Assembly: GCF_003989665.1 (NCBI RefSeq)
Contig: NZ_RZIJ01000031.1
Span: 1-64,000, forward strand
Source of the DNA: Azospirillum doebereinerae
Lineage (GTDB): Bacteria > Pseudomonadota > Alphaproteobacteria > Azospirillales > Azospirillaceae
Direction: 5' to 3'
DNA length: 64,000 bases
Shown: piece by piece, positions 1 to 8,116 of the stretch
Position numbering within the stretch: the first letter of the stretch is position 1
How the letters are laid out: each line of letters starts with the position of its first letter
Program-made: the position numbers and the translations under genes
The notes under the pieces: generated by a model
Database searches by the model: none
Told to the model about the DNA's origin: nothing
Seen by the model: the letters and a program-made list of their open reading frames with translations, nothing else

Positions 1-17
1 CGACGCTCTTCCGATCT
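1..17. other. Illumina adapter remnant at contig end
   Basis: The first 17 bases, CGACGCTCTTCCGATCT, are identical to the 3' end of the Illumina TruSeq universal adapter. This is almost certainly untrimmed library sequence and not genome. It marks the left edge of a contig and truncates the gene that runs into it. Confidence 0.93.
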
Positions 18-329
18 GTCGTCGTCGCGCCCCAAACGGTCGAGCAGGCTCTCCAGCGCGTCGCGGCTGAGGCCGGACGCCGAGGGCCGGGCGCCCCCCG
101 CCCCGCCGCCGCTCCGCGCGCCCGCCGGGCTGGCGGCGTTGGAGGCCGGGCGCGCCGCGCGCTCGATGGCGGCGGCGGCGATGGCCTTCAGGAAGGGCTG
201 GGCGATGCCGCGCAGCAGGTCGGGATCCTCGGCGGCCCAGGCCATCAGAAGCTTCTGCGCGTTGGCGCGGCTGCCCTTGGCCGCCAGGATCGCTTCCCGC
301 ACCTTGCCGTCGACATAGGAATTGCTCAT
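18..329 (-). CDS. Hypothetical protein, 3' end missing
   Basis: An ATG at 329 opens a reading frame on the minus strand that runs to the contig edge without a stop. The product starts MSNSYVDGKVREAILAAKGS and is helical and alanine-rich for about 60 residues, followed by a Gly/Ala/Ser-rich linker and a short second helix (SRDALESLLDRLG). I do not recognise the family. It is divergent from the oxidoreductase at 446. The C-terminus is lost because the assembly ends in adapter sequence. The Shine-Dalgarno is weak. Confidence 0.6.
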
Positions 330-445
330 CGCCCGCACGCCCCCGTCCTGGCCGCGACCCCAAGTTCGCCACGGTCTGGCGACTCTCGGTCCACAGCGGT
401 TAACAAAGAGTTGCCCGAAAAAGATCCCTCGCCGATAGTAAGGCC

Positions 446-1099
446 ATGCTGATCGAAACCTTCGCCGATCTGACCTGCCCCTGGTGCTACATCGGCAAGC
501 GCCGGCTGGACCGCGCGCTGGAGCAGCGGCCGGGGATCCGCGCCGACCTCCGCTGGCAGCCCTTCCAGCTGAACCCCGAGATGCCGCCGGGCGGCATGGC
601 GCGGGCCGACTACCTCGTCGCGAAGTTCGGCGGCGCCGAGCGCGCCCGGCAGATCCACCGCGTCGTCGAGGAAACCGCCGAACGCGACGGCTTGGCCCTG
701 GCGCTCGACCGCATCCAGCGCACGCCCAGCAGCTTCGACGCGCACCGGCTGATCCGCATCGCCGGCCGGCGGGGCCTGGGCAACGCCATGGCCGACGCGC
801 TGTTCACCGCCTATTTCGCCGAGGGCGTGGACATCGGCGACCGCGACGCCCTGGCCGCCACGGCGGCGCTGGTCGGGCTGGACTTCGCCGAGGCGCGGCG
901 CCTGCTCGACACCGACGCGGAGGCCGCGTCGGTCCACGCCGCCGATTCGCTGGCGCGCCAGATGGGGTTGCAGGCGGTTCCCTGCTACATCTTCAACCGC
1001 CGCTACGCCCTGTCGGGCGCGCAGGAGCCGGCCAGCTTCCTGCCCCTGCTCGACCTCGGCGCCGAGGAACCGGAAAACCTGTCGGTCGTCACCGGCTGA
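446..1099 (+). CDS. DsbA family oxidoreductase, FrnE-like
   Basis: A 217-residue cytoplasmic thioredoxin-fold protein with no signal peptide. The active-site motif CPWC is at residues 11-14, directly after the first beta strand, as in the FrnE/DsbA group related to 2-hydroxychromene-2-carboxylate isomerases. A helical insertion follows, and a likely cis-proline loop (VPCYIFN) lies near residue 177. FrnE-like proteins catalyse thiol-disulfide exchange; the substrate here is unknown. An AAGG stands just before the ATG. The CxxC motif argues for a redox enzyme and against the isomerase. It is monocistronic by spacing. Confidence 0.88.
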   Translation: MLIETFADLTCPWCYIGKRRLDRALEQRPGIRADLRWQPFQLNPEMPPGGMARADYLVAKFGGAERARQIHRVVEETAERDGLALALDRIQRTPSSFDAHRLIRIAGRRGLGNAMADALFTAYFAEGVDIGDRDALAATAALVGLDFAEARRLLDTDAEAASVHAADSLARQMGLQAVPCYIFNRRYALSGAQEPASFLPLLDLGAEEPENLSVVTG

Positions 1100-1328
1100 C
1101 CGGCGGGGACCGCCGGAAACGGCGGCCAGCTCGGAGAGGCCCTGTCAACCGAAACCTCCGATTGCATCAATTCAACCCAAGATGTTTCAATTCAACAGTT
1201 TCATTTGTTTGCAAACTGAATAATCCTTTGGCCGTATGTCCGTCGGCAGAGCCGATGGGCGGCGGGTTTCAGAGTTCGGCGGCCTTCGGAAGCCGTCTCT
1301 GAAAACAAACAAAAGGACGTTCAAGACC

Positions 1329-1943
1329 ATGGCCCCCCTTCCCGATGCCACCTGCATCCTGCGTGGCGCCCTCATCCGCGCGATGTCCGGCGACGTTCCG
1401 GTCGAAACGCTGAAGATCGGCGACTTCGTCCAATCCGCCATCACCGGGGAATTCCGTCCCATCCGTTGGATCGGGCGCCGGACGCTGTCGGGGTCCGCGT
1501 TGGACACGGAGCGGCTGCGCAAGGTGCATCTGCCGGTGCGGATCGCCCGCGACGCCTTCGGTCCGGCCGTTCCCGAGCGCGACCTCCACATTTCCCCCGG
1601 TCACGCCATCATTCTGGGTGAGCATGGCGTTTCGGCCCGCCTCCTGATGAACGGGACCTCCATCGCCCAAGTCGAGGCGATGGCGAGCATCGCGTATTTC
1701 CACATCGAACTCGACACGCATGACAGCGTCTTCGCCAACGGCCTGCCCATCGAGACCTATCTGGAAAGCGACAACCGCCACGCCTACGACAACGCGGCGG
1801 AGTACGAGGCGCTGTACCCCGGCGACGACCCGCGCGTCCAGGTGCCGTGCGTGAAGATCGACATCCCGCTCGCCCTTCTGGAGTTGATCCGCTCGAAGCT
1901 GAACGAGCGCGCCGCGCTGTTGCGCGTGGCCGAAACGGCCTGA
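1329..1943 (+). CDS. Stand-alone Hint-domain protein
   Basis: A 204-residue protein that is nearly all one Hint (hedgehog/intein) domain. It has the block A cysteine near residue 8 (TCILRGALI), the PVETLKIGDFV loop, an FRPIRWIGRRT strand, and the block B-like DLHISPGHAIIL with its histidine. Such Hint_2 domains usually sit at the end of secreted RTX-type proteins and catalyse self-cleavage or ester formation; here there is no passenger domain. The ATG at 1329 follows an AAAAGGA box, and an upstream in-frame ATG at 1236 lacks one. The 5' region is AT-rich with a repeated TCAATTCAAC. A strong terminator follows. Confidence 0.8.
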   Translation: MAPLPDATCILRGALIRAMSGDVPVETLKIGDFVQSAITGEFRPIRWIGRRTLSGSALDTERLRKVHLPVRIARDAFGPAVPERDLHISPGHAIILGEHGVSARLLMNGTSIAQVEAMASIAYFHIELDTHDSVFANGLPIETYLESDNRHAYDNAAEYEALYPGDDPRVQVPCVKIDIPLALLELIRSKLNERAALLRVAETA

Positions 1944-1993
1944 TTTTTCAGCATTCCGTTCAGCCGAACGGGACGCCGCTTGCGCGAGACCTG

Positions 1994-2024
1994 GGGCCGC
2001 TCCATTGGAGCGGCCCTTGCTGTT
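1994..2024 (+). terminator. Rho-independent terminator after Hint gene
   Basis: A perfect 10-bp stem, GGGCCGCTCC / GGAGCGGCCC, with a 3-base ATT loop, followed by a T-containing tail (TTGCTGTTT). It lies about 50 bases after the Hint-domain stop codon. Confidence 0.8.
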
Positions 2025-2186
2025 TCCGCCCCCCGACGCCGTCGAAGCAACCGTTGGCCCGAACGGAAGAGCACCGATCGGCTTACCCTGCCCGGATCCC
2101 GAAGGAGTCCCTGTCGAAGTTCGTATCAACGAAACAGACAAGGCCGATGAAAGCGCGGTCTTTCAAAATCGACAAGGAACGCTCCC

Positions 2187-2372
2187 ATGCCTTTCCACCA
2201 GGATCGGATCACCCGCACCCAAATCAGACACGACGCGAGAGAAGATTCCACTGCAAGACTGGAAGCCGCCGGCATCTTCCTGATCTTCGGTATCTTTTCG
2301 GCGGTGAAGCTCACCCTGGCTTATGTGAAGCGGTTTGCAAGGAAGGGTGCGCCATCGGAAACGGGGTGGTGA
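2187..2372 (+). CDS. Possible small membrane protein
   Basis: A 61-residue frame with an AAGGA box eight bases before its ATG. The product has a charged N-terminal half (PFHQDRITRTQIRHDARED), one hydrophobic segment at about residues 28-46 (AAGIFLIFGIFSAVKLTLAY) and a basic C-terminal tail, which fits a single-span inner-membrane miniprotein. I recognise no family. The region has no competing gene, but the frame is short, so the call is tentative. Confidence 0.42.
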   Translation: MPFHQDRITRTQIRHDAREDSTARLEAAGIFLIFGIFSAVKLTLAYVKRFARKGAPSETGW

Positions 2373-2651
2373 CGCCGGGCGTTCGGAAGCTGCGGGCGAC
2401 CGCACGCAACCAACGGAAAAGCCGGACCTTGTCCGTTGTCCGCTCCCCGGCGCCGCCCGTATCGGCGTGAACAAGGCCAATTCCTTCCCGCCGCCTTGCC
2501 GCGTGCACGAATTTTTAAAAACAACTCCACCGCAGAATGATCTTTGATTGCGTATGCATGAATTCATTTCCCTTGTAAATAGAAGATTTCATGTAGAATT
2601 ATCTAAAAGTGGATAATTTGATCCATACATATATAAATACGGGAGCATGCG

Positions 2652-3050
2652 ATGGCCGATTCTCTCCAATTCCATCTCTACATCAACAACCGCTCCGGCA
2701 AGACGCTGACGTTCAACAGGGTCAATCTGGATTGGGGCAACTTCAACAACCCGGAAAACGGGGCGAAGCCGCCCGTCGCCTCCATTCCGCCGCGCACCTC
2801 CCTGATCGCCATGATCGTCACCGGCGCCGAGAACAGTTCGTCCGGCACGGAAGGAAACGTCGTCTACAACGTCGAGGGAACGGGCCAGACCATTTCCATG
2901 TACTGGAACGTTCCGTGGGTTGCCGGCACGACGAATTACTGCACGGCCTCCAACAGCGACGAGGCCGACATCGTCTGGATCGCCGACCCGACGAGCGACA
3001 CCGGGCGGGTGCTGTCCACGACCGCGACCTTCGTCTGGCTCGGCGCCTGA
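2652..3050 (+). CDS. Aegerolysin family protein
   Basis: A 132-residue beta-rich protein with the family's features: an INNRSGKTLTF start, the N-terminal LDWGNF element, the GTEGNVVY turn, and the hallmark aromatic strand SMYWNVPWVAGTTNY near residue 85. The length matches the usual 130-140 residues. Aegerolysins bind membrane lipids such as ceramide phosphoethanolamine or sphingomyelin/cholesterol domains, and often need a partner protein to make pores. No signal peptide is seen. An AT-rich promoter-like stretch precedes it, unlike the GC-rich surroundings. It lies 117 bases before the beta-propeller gene, with a hairpin in between. Confidence 0.82.
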   Translation: MADSLQFHLYINNRSGKTLTFNRVNLDWGNFNNPENGAKPPVASIPPRTSLIAMIVTGAENSSSGTEGNVVYNVEGTGQTISMYWNVPWVAGTTNYCTASNSDEADIVWIADPTSDTGRVLSTTATFVWLGA

Positions 3051-3059
3051 TCCATGGCC

Positions 3060-3096
3060 GGGAAAGCTCGTCCGCATCGAGCGGATGAGCTTTCCC
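3060..3096 (+). terminator. Intergenic hairpin (terminator or attenuator)
   Basis: A 16-bp stem (GGGAAAGCTC... / ...GAGCTTTCCC, one G-T pair) with a 5-base loop lies 10 bases after the aegerolysin stop. No T-run follows, so it may stabilise the aegerolysin message or partly terminate, giving unequal expression of the two genes. Confidence 0.6.
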
Positions 3097-3167
3097 TCAT
3101 CGCGTCGCATCCCGGCTGTTCTGCCGCCGTGCCGAGCCGCCGATCCCGCCGGTCTGGAGGAAACCCC

Positions 3168-4331
3168 ATGGAACCGTCACAGGCGTTTCAAATCGACAAT
3201 GTCCAAATCAGCATCTCGACCCACTGGTGGGGATTCGAACTGCATCTCAACGAGGACGCCGTTCAATTGCTGGAGACGATCCGGGACCTCGCGGAACGGC
3301 TGGCCAAACTGCTGGATCCGGAGCTTGCGCCGGTCATCAAGCTGGCCATCCTGATCGAGAAGGAATGGATCAAGCTGGTCGACCAGGGCAACGGGGTGAA
3401 GCTCGTCTCTCCCTGGGTGTCTCCGACGATGCTGATTCCGCTGCCCGATTCCCAGCCCACCCATGTCGACGACAACAGCCTTTACTGGACGGTCTACGAC
3501 CCGGCGAAGGGCTGGAGCGAGGATGTGAGGTTTCCGGCCAACCACGCGGAGGTCGGCCCCGCCTTGGCCAGCTTCGGCGGGCGCCTGATGTGCGTGCATC
3601 GCGGCGCGGCGGACGACAGCTTCCTCTTGCGGACCACGCACGATCCGGATCAGGGCTGGTCCAGGGACCAGCGTTTTCCAGCCCATGTCACGTCCTCCGA
3701 ACCGGCGATGGCGGTGTTCCGGGATCGTCTCTACTGCGTCCACAAGGGCGACGGCGGGGATTCAAGCCTGTGGTGGACGACCTTCGACGGCACCGCCTGG
3801 AGCCAGGACCAATGCTTTCCCGCCCATCTGAGCGCGACGGGGCCGGCCGTCACCGTGTTCGGCGATCGGCTGGTCTGCCTCCACCGCGGCGCCCAATCCG
3901 ACGACAGCGTGTTCTCGACGGCGTTCGACGGGACCAGCTGGAGCCCCGACCGCCGCCTGCCCCTTCACACCACGTCGAAAGTGGCGGTGGCCGCGTTCCA
4001 GGGCCGGCTGCATTGCGTCCACAGGAACAGCGACGGCGACCTGTGGTGGGCGACGACCGCCGACGGCACCAACTGGGAGACCGCCGGGCGTCTCTACACC
4101 TACACCTCGAGCGGCCCCGCCCTGGCCGTCTACAACGACCGGCTCCACTGTGTGTATGTGGGGGGCGGCAGCGACGGAGCCTTGTATTGGAGCGTCCTCG
4201 ACGGTGACCAATGGACGCCTCCGACCCGCATGTCCGCGCGCGGCAACGACGTGCCCGCGCTGATTTTCTACCGCGGCAAATACGGAACCCAGGACCATCT
4301 GCTGTGCGTCCATCGCGGCTACCGGAGCTAG
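3168..4331 (+). CDS. Six-bladed beta-propeller protein with N-terminal helical module
   Basis: A 387-residue protein. A GGAGG box precedes the ATG at 3168; a frame extending to 3054 lacks one. Residues 1-95 form an unrecognised module: amphipathic strands (VQISISTHWWGFELHLNED), then leucine-rich helices and SPWVSPTMLIPLP. From about residue 100 come six repeats of about 45 residues with the pattern xLyWtxxDGxxWSxDxxfPxHxsxxgPAlavFxxrLxCVHrG, typical of PLL-like lectin or sialidase-fold propellers. No signal peptide is visible. Its position after the aegerolysin suggests a partner or targeting role, which is inference. The sugar specificity cannot be read. Confidence 0.72.
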   Translation: MEPSQAFQIDNVQISISTHWWGFELHLNEDAVQLLETIRDLAERLAKLLDPELAPVIKLAILIEKEWIKLVDQGNGVKLVSPWVSPTMLIPLPDSQPTHVDDNSLYWTVYDPAKGWSEDVRFPANHAEVGPALASFGGRLMCVHRGAADDSFLLRTTHDPDQGWSRDQRFPAHVTSSEPAMAVFRDRLYCVHKGDGGDSSLWWTTFDGTAWSQDQCFPAHLSATGPAVTVFGDRLVCLHRGAQSDDSVFSTAFDGTSWSPDRRLPLHTTSKVAVAAFQGRLHCVHRNSDGDLWWATTADGTNWETAGRLYTYTSSGPALAVYNDRLHCVYVGGGSDGALYWSVLDGDQWTPPTRMSARGNDVPALIFYRGKYGTQDHLLCVHRGYRS

Positions 4332-4448
4332 GCAACCCCGTGGAAGCCATCGCGTGACGGCGTGCGCGGACGCTGGTCGCGCCGCGCGCTCGACCATCCA
4401 TCCGGTCATCCGCCGGGCAAGCCGGCCGGCACCGTTCGAAACGATCCG

Positions 4449-4482
4449 CAAAAACGACTAAGCCCCGCACGAGGCGGGGCTT
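4449..4482 (-). terminator. Terminator of tRNA-Glu
   Basis: On the minus strand a 9-bp stem AAGCCCCGC / GCGGGGCTT with a 5-base loop is followed by TAGTCGTTTTT. It lies just downstream of tRNA-Glu. It may also stop plus-strand transcripts from the propeller gene. Confidence 0.8.
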
Positions 4483-4498
4483 AAGTCATTGAACCGGT

Positions 4499-4574
<76 letters not shown>

Positions 4575-4664
4575 GTCGTTCGCGGTGACGCGCTTTCTAA
4601 AGATCACGACGCCTCGGCGCAAGCGCTTTTTTGCACGATCATCATCTTTTCAGGCGCCATCCTT

Positions 4665-6464
4665 TCACGCGGACCGCGCCGGGGCCGCGTCGTCGATCAG
4701 AAGCTGCACGCCCTCGGCGCCGTTCCAGCGGTCGATCCGCAGGATTCCGGCGAGGTGGAACGGCGTGCCGCGCCCCGTCAGCAGCGCCTGCCCCATGTCG
4801 CTGTCCAGGGCGCGGAAGGCGATGGCCTTGAGACGGCCGCCGTCGTTGCCTTGCAGGATGCAGCGCACGTGGTTGGCGCCCACCACGTCGGCCCGCACGA
4901 CGCGGGCGTCGGCGATGGCGAAGCGCGGCTCGGCGTTGCCGGTGCCGTAGGGGCCGAGCGTGTTGAGCTTTTCCACCAGCGCCGTGGTCGCGGCCCCGAC
5001 CGACAGCGCGCCGTCCAGCTCCAGCGTCGGCACCAGCGGCGCCGCCGCGACCTCCTCGGCCACGCGCGCGCCCAGGAAGTCGCGCAGGGCCTCCAGCTTG
5101 TCGCCCGCCACGGTGAAGCCCGCCGCCATGCGGTGGCCGCCGCCGCCGATCAGCAGGCCCTCCTGCCGGGCGGCGATCACCGCGGCGCCAAGGTCGACGC
5201 CGCGCACCGAACGGCCCGACGCCTTGCCGATCACCGTGCCGTCCGCCGCCGTCTCCAGCGCCACCACGCAGGCCGGGCGGCTGTAGCGCTCCTTCAGGCG
5301 GGCCGCGACGATGCCGATCACGCCCGGATGCCAGCCTTCCCCCGCGACGAAGACCAGATCCGCCATGCGGCCGGATTGCGCCGCCACGCGCTCCAGCGCG
5401 TCGTCCAGCACGACCTGCTCGACCGCGCGGCGTTCGGCGTTGTGGACCTCCAGCTTCTGGGCCAGCTCCATCGCCTCGATGGGGTCGTCGGTCGACAGCA
5501 GGCGGGCGCCGAGGTCCGACGCGCCGACGCGCCCGCCCGCGTTGACGCGCGGCCCCAGCACGTAGCCGGCGTGGTAGGCGTCGGGCTTCTCCTTCACCCC
5601 CGCCACGTCGGACAGCGCCGACAGGCCGGGGTTGCCGCGCCGGGCCATCACCTTCAGGCCCTGCGCCACCAGCGCGCGGTTCAGCCCGGTCAGCGGCACC
5701 ACGTCGCACACCGTGCCCAGCGCCACGAGGTCGAGCCAGTCCATCAGCTTCGGCTCCTCGCGGTCGCGGTAGAAGCCGGACTGGCGCAGCGCGCGGTTGA
5801 CCGCCACGATGGTGATGAAGGTGACCCCCGCCGCGCACAGCGTCCGGTAGGCGCCGTCCTCGTCCAGCCGGTTCGGGTTGACCAGGGCGACCGCCGGGGG
5901 CAGGCGCGGCTCGGCCGCGTGGTGGTCGAGCACCACCACGTCCAGCCCGGCCCCGGCCGCCGCCTCCAGCGCCGCGAAGGCCGACACGCCGCAATCGACC
6001 GTCACCACCAGCGACGCGCCCTCGGCCTTCAACCGCAGCAGCGCCGGGGCGTTGGGGCCGTAGCCCTCCTTCACGCGGTCGGGGACGTAAACGCGCAGAT
6101 CCGCGCCGACCGAGCGGAAGAAACGGCGCAGCAGGGCGGCGGAGGTCGCCCCGTCCACGTCGTAGTCGCCGAAGACCGCCACCGTCTCGCCGTCGCGGAT
6201 GGCCTGGGCGATGCGCGCGGCCGCCGGGTCCATGTCGCGGAAGCGCGAGGGGTCCGGCAGCAGCGCCTTGAGCGTCGGGTTCAGGAAACCGTCGCAGGTC
6301 TCCTCCGTCACCCCGCGCGCGGCCAGCACGCGGCCGACGATCTCCGGCAGCCCGCGCGACTGCGCCAGGAACATGGCCTGCCGTTCGTCGCAGGCCCGCG
6401 CCTGCCAGCGCTTGCCGGACAGGGACTGCGCGACGTTCAGGAAGGCGGCGGCGGTGTCGGTCAT
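4665..6464 (-). CDS. recJ: Single-stranded-DNA-specific exonuclease RecJ
   Basis: A 599-residue DHH-family 5'-3' ssDNA exonuclease of recombinational and mismatch repair. The motif I DYDVD lies at residues 100-104, and the signature DHH (VVVLDHHAAEPRLP) near residue 180. The PLTGLNRALV linker follows, then the DHHA1 domain ending in GGGHRMAAGF, and a C-terminal OB-like domain (VRCILQGNDGGRLKAIAF). The start is MTDTAAAF at 6464; the frame extends a further 82 codons upstream, but only through a palindromic repeat with no conserved protein. It lies just before tRNA-Glu. Confidence 0.95.
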   Translation of the reverse strand: MTDTAAAFLNVAQSLSGKRWQARACDERQAMFLAQSRGLPEIVGRVLAARGVTEETCDGFLNPTLKALLPDPSRFRDMDPAAARIAQAIRDGETVAVFGDYDVDGATSAALLRRFFRSVGADLRVYVPDRVKEGYGPNAPALLRLKAEGASLVVTVDCGVSAFAALEAAAGAGLDVVVLDHHAAEPRLPPAVALVNPNRLDEDGAYRTLCAAGVTFITIVAVNRALRQSGFYRDREEPKLMDWLDLVALGTVCDVVPLTGLNRALVAQGLKVMARRGNPGLSALSDVAGVKEKPDAYHAGYVLGPRVNAGGRVGASDLGARLLSTDDPIEAMELAQKLEVHNAERRAVEQVVLDDALERVAAQSGRMADLVFVAGEGWHPGVIGIVAARLKERYSRPACVVALETAADGTVIGKASGRSVRGVDLGAAVIAARQEGLLIGGGGHRMAAGFTVAGDKLEALRDFLGARVAEEVAAAPLVPTLELDGALSVGAATTALVEKLNTLGPYGTGNAEPRFAIADARVVRADVVGANHVRCILQGNDGGRLKAIAFRALDSDMGQALLTGRGTPFHLAGILRIDRWNGAEGVQLLIDDAAPARSA

Positions 6465-6601
6465 GATCGAGGGGGACCCGGACTTGCAAGGATGGACGCA
6501 AGCCATAGCAGAGAAGCGCCCGCCCCGCCCAGCGTCGGGCGCCCCCCAGGGCGACACGGTCAGGTCGACAGGGGATCGGTCGCGCGGGAAAGGCGCCCTG
6601 A

Positions 6602-6708
6602 GACACGGATGAACACGGATATCCACGGGCGAACACGGATCGGGGATTTTCCTTTCCTCCCCGTCCATCCGTGGGCCGGCACCGCCGGCATCCGTGTTCA
6701 TCCGTGTC
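6602..6708. repeat. REP-like inverted repeat
   Basis: A 19-bp motif GACACGGATGAACACGGAT (6602-6620) recurs exactly inverted at 6690-6708, with a further partial copy (GAACACGGAT, 6631-6640) between. The whole 107-bp unit can fold into a long hairpin. It produces meaningless frames on both strands (NTDIHG / RVHPC). It fills most of the 356-base gap between recJ and the next gene, where I see no coding sequence. Confidence 0.75.
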
Positions 6709-6820
6709 AAAAGCCCTCGTCGCAGGGGGACTCCGGTCCTCGGACTCCCTGGCCCCGCGCGCGTCGGCCCCTCCCCTGGTGACGCCTACCGCTTGATGGT
6801 GTCGGTCCCTTGGCGGTCCG

Positions 6821-8116
6821 TCATCGTGATCCGTCTCCCCCCCGACCGCCCGGACCGCCGCGTCCGCCGCCGGGGGGACCGCCTCCCGGCGGCCCTCGGC
6901 CGGGTCCGCCGCCCGGAGGACCGCCCATGCCGGCGCGACCGCCCCCGCCGCCAGACGGGCCGCCCATGCCGTTCCGGCCGGAGTCCGGGCCGTCGCCGCC
7001 GCGCCCCATCCCGTCCAGGGAGCGCCCGGCGCCGGGCGGCCCCTCGCCCCGGACGCCATCGCTTCTTTGGCCATCGCCTCTTTGCCCCTCGCCTCTCGGG
7101 CCTTCGCCCCGCGCGGCGTCCGCCGGTCCCGAGGCGTCGGGCGCACCGAAGCCCTGGGCGCCGTCGCGGCGCGATCCCTCGCGCGCCAGCCCGGCGGCGC
7201 GGTCGGCCTCGGCGCCGGGGGCGGCGGTGCGGCCGATGGACGGCGCCCCGAAGGCGCGGGAACCGCCGATCCCGCCGCCCGATCCGACCACGCTGTCGAT
7301 CACCACCCGCCGGCCGGGGGTGGCGCCCGGCACCGCCGCGTCCAGCCCGGCCGGACGACCGGCGGCGTCGACGAAGGTCTCGACCGACAGGGCGCCGACG
7401 GCGGCGCCGAAGGGGTTGAAGGGATCCGGCGCCACGGACAGCGCCAGCGACCCGGCCGCGACCCGGCCGCTCGCCCGCACCGCGCTGCCGACCGGCGGCA
7501 CCGCCGCGTCCAGGCCGCCGCGCGACAGGGGCAGCCCGGCGATCGTCAGGGTGGATGGCCCGACGGCGTCGAGACGCCCGCGCAGCAGCCAACCCTTCGT
7601 CTCGTCCCAGCCGTCGACGCGGCCGGCGGCGATGACCCCGTCGGGACGGCGCAGGCCCGACACGGCGACCCAGCTCCCCGGCCGCAGCAACGTCCGCCCC
7701 ACGCCGGGGGCCGTCTCCACCCGCTGCCCCAGCACGACGGCGGTCGCGCCGTCGAGCCGTTCCACCGGCCCGGCGACGGCGTAGCGCACCTCCAGCGTCC
7801 GCGCCTCCAGCCCGGTCGGGCCGCCCGACGCCGCCGTCATCGCCACCAGATGGCCGATCCGGATGGCCGAGGGTTCGGCCGGGATGCCTTCGACCCGCAC
7901 GGCGGCCGTCGCCGGCAGATCGACCCGCAGCCCGTTGACCCACACGCTGCCGAAGGCGGTGACGGTGCCGACGATGCCGGTGCCGCCGATGCCGCGGTCG
8001 CCCACCGAGATGCCGGTGCCGCCGATTCCACGGTCGGCGAAACCCGGCGCGAGACCGGCGCAGGCGCCGATCAGCAGGACCAAGGAAAGGATCAGGGACC
8101 GGCGGCCGACCGTCAC
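6821..8116 (-). CDS. DUF5666 domain lipoprotein
   Basis: A 431-residue exported protein. Residues 1-18 are a lipoprotein signal with lipobox LIGAC (Cys 18-19), so it is probably anchored in the outer membrane. An imperfect duplication, DRGIGGTGI-SVG-DRGIGGTGI, follows. The middle is built from DUF5666-type beta units of the form GTVTAFGSVWVNGLRV...IRIGHLVAMTA, repeated about four times. The last 120 residues are a low-complexity Gly/Arg/Pro tail. Its start overlaps the stop of the DUF6502 gene by four bases (ATGA), so the two are translationally coupled. Function is unknown. Confidence 0.8.
   Translation of the reverse strand: MTVGRRSLILSLVLLIGACAGLAPGFADRGIGGTGISVGDRGIGGTGIVGTVTAFGSVWVNGLRVDLPATAAVRVEGIPAEPSAIRIGHLVAMTAASGGPTGLEARTLEVRYAVAGPVERLDGATAVVLGQRVETAPGVGRTLLRPGSWVAVSGLRRPDGVIAAGRVDGWDETKGWLLRGRLDAVGPSTLTIAGLPLSRGGLDAAVPPVGSAVRASGRVAAGSLALSVAPDPFNPFGAAVGALSVETFVDAAGRPAGLDAAVPGATPGRRVVIDSVVGSGGGIGGSRAFGAPSIGRTAAPGAEADRAAGLAREGSRRDGAQGFGAPDASGPADAARGEGPRGEGQRGDGQRSDGVRGEGPPGAGRSLDGMGRGGDGPDSGRNGMGGPSGGGGGRAGMGGPPGGGPGRGPPGGGPPGGGRGGPGGRGGDGSR

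Noticed and set aside
326..937. Minus-strand frame overlapping the FrnE-like gene
   Set aside because: No ribosome site or motif; CPWC and fold pattern support the plus-strand gene.
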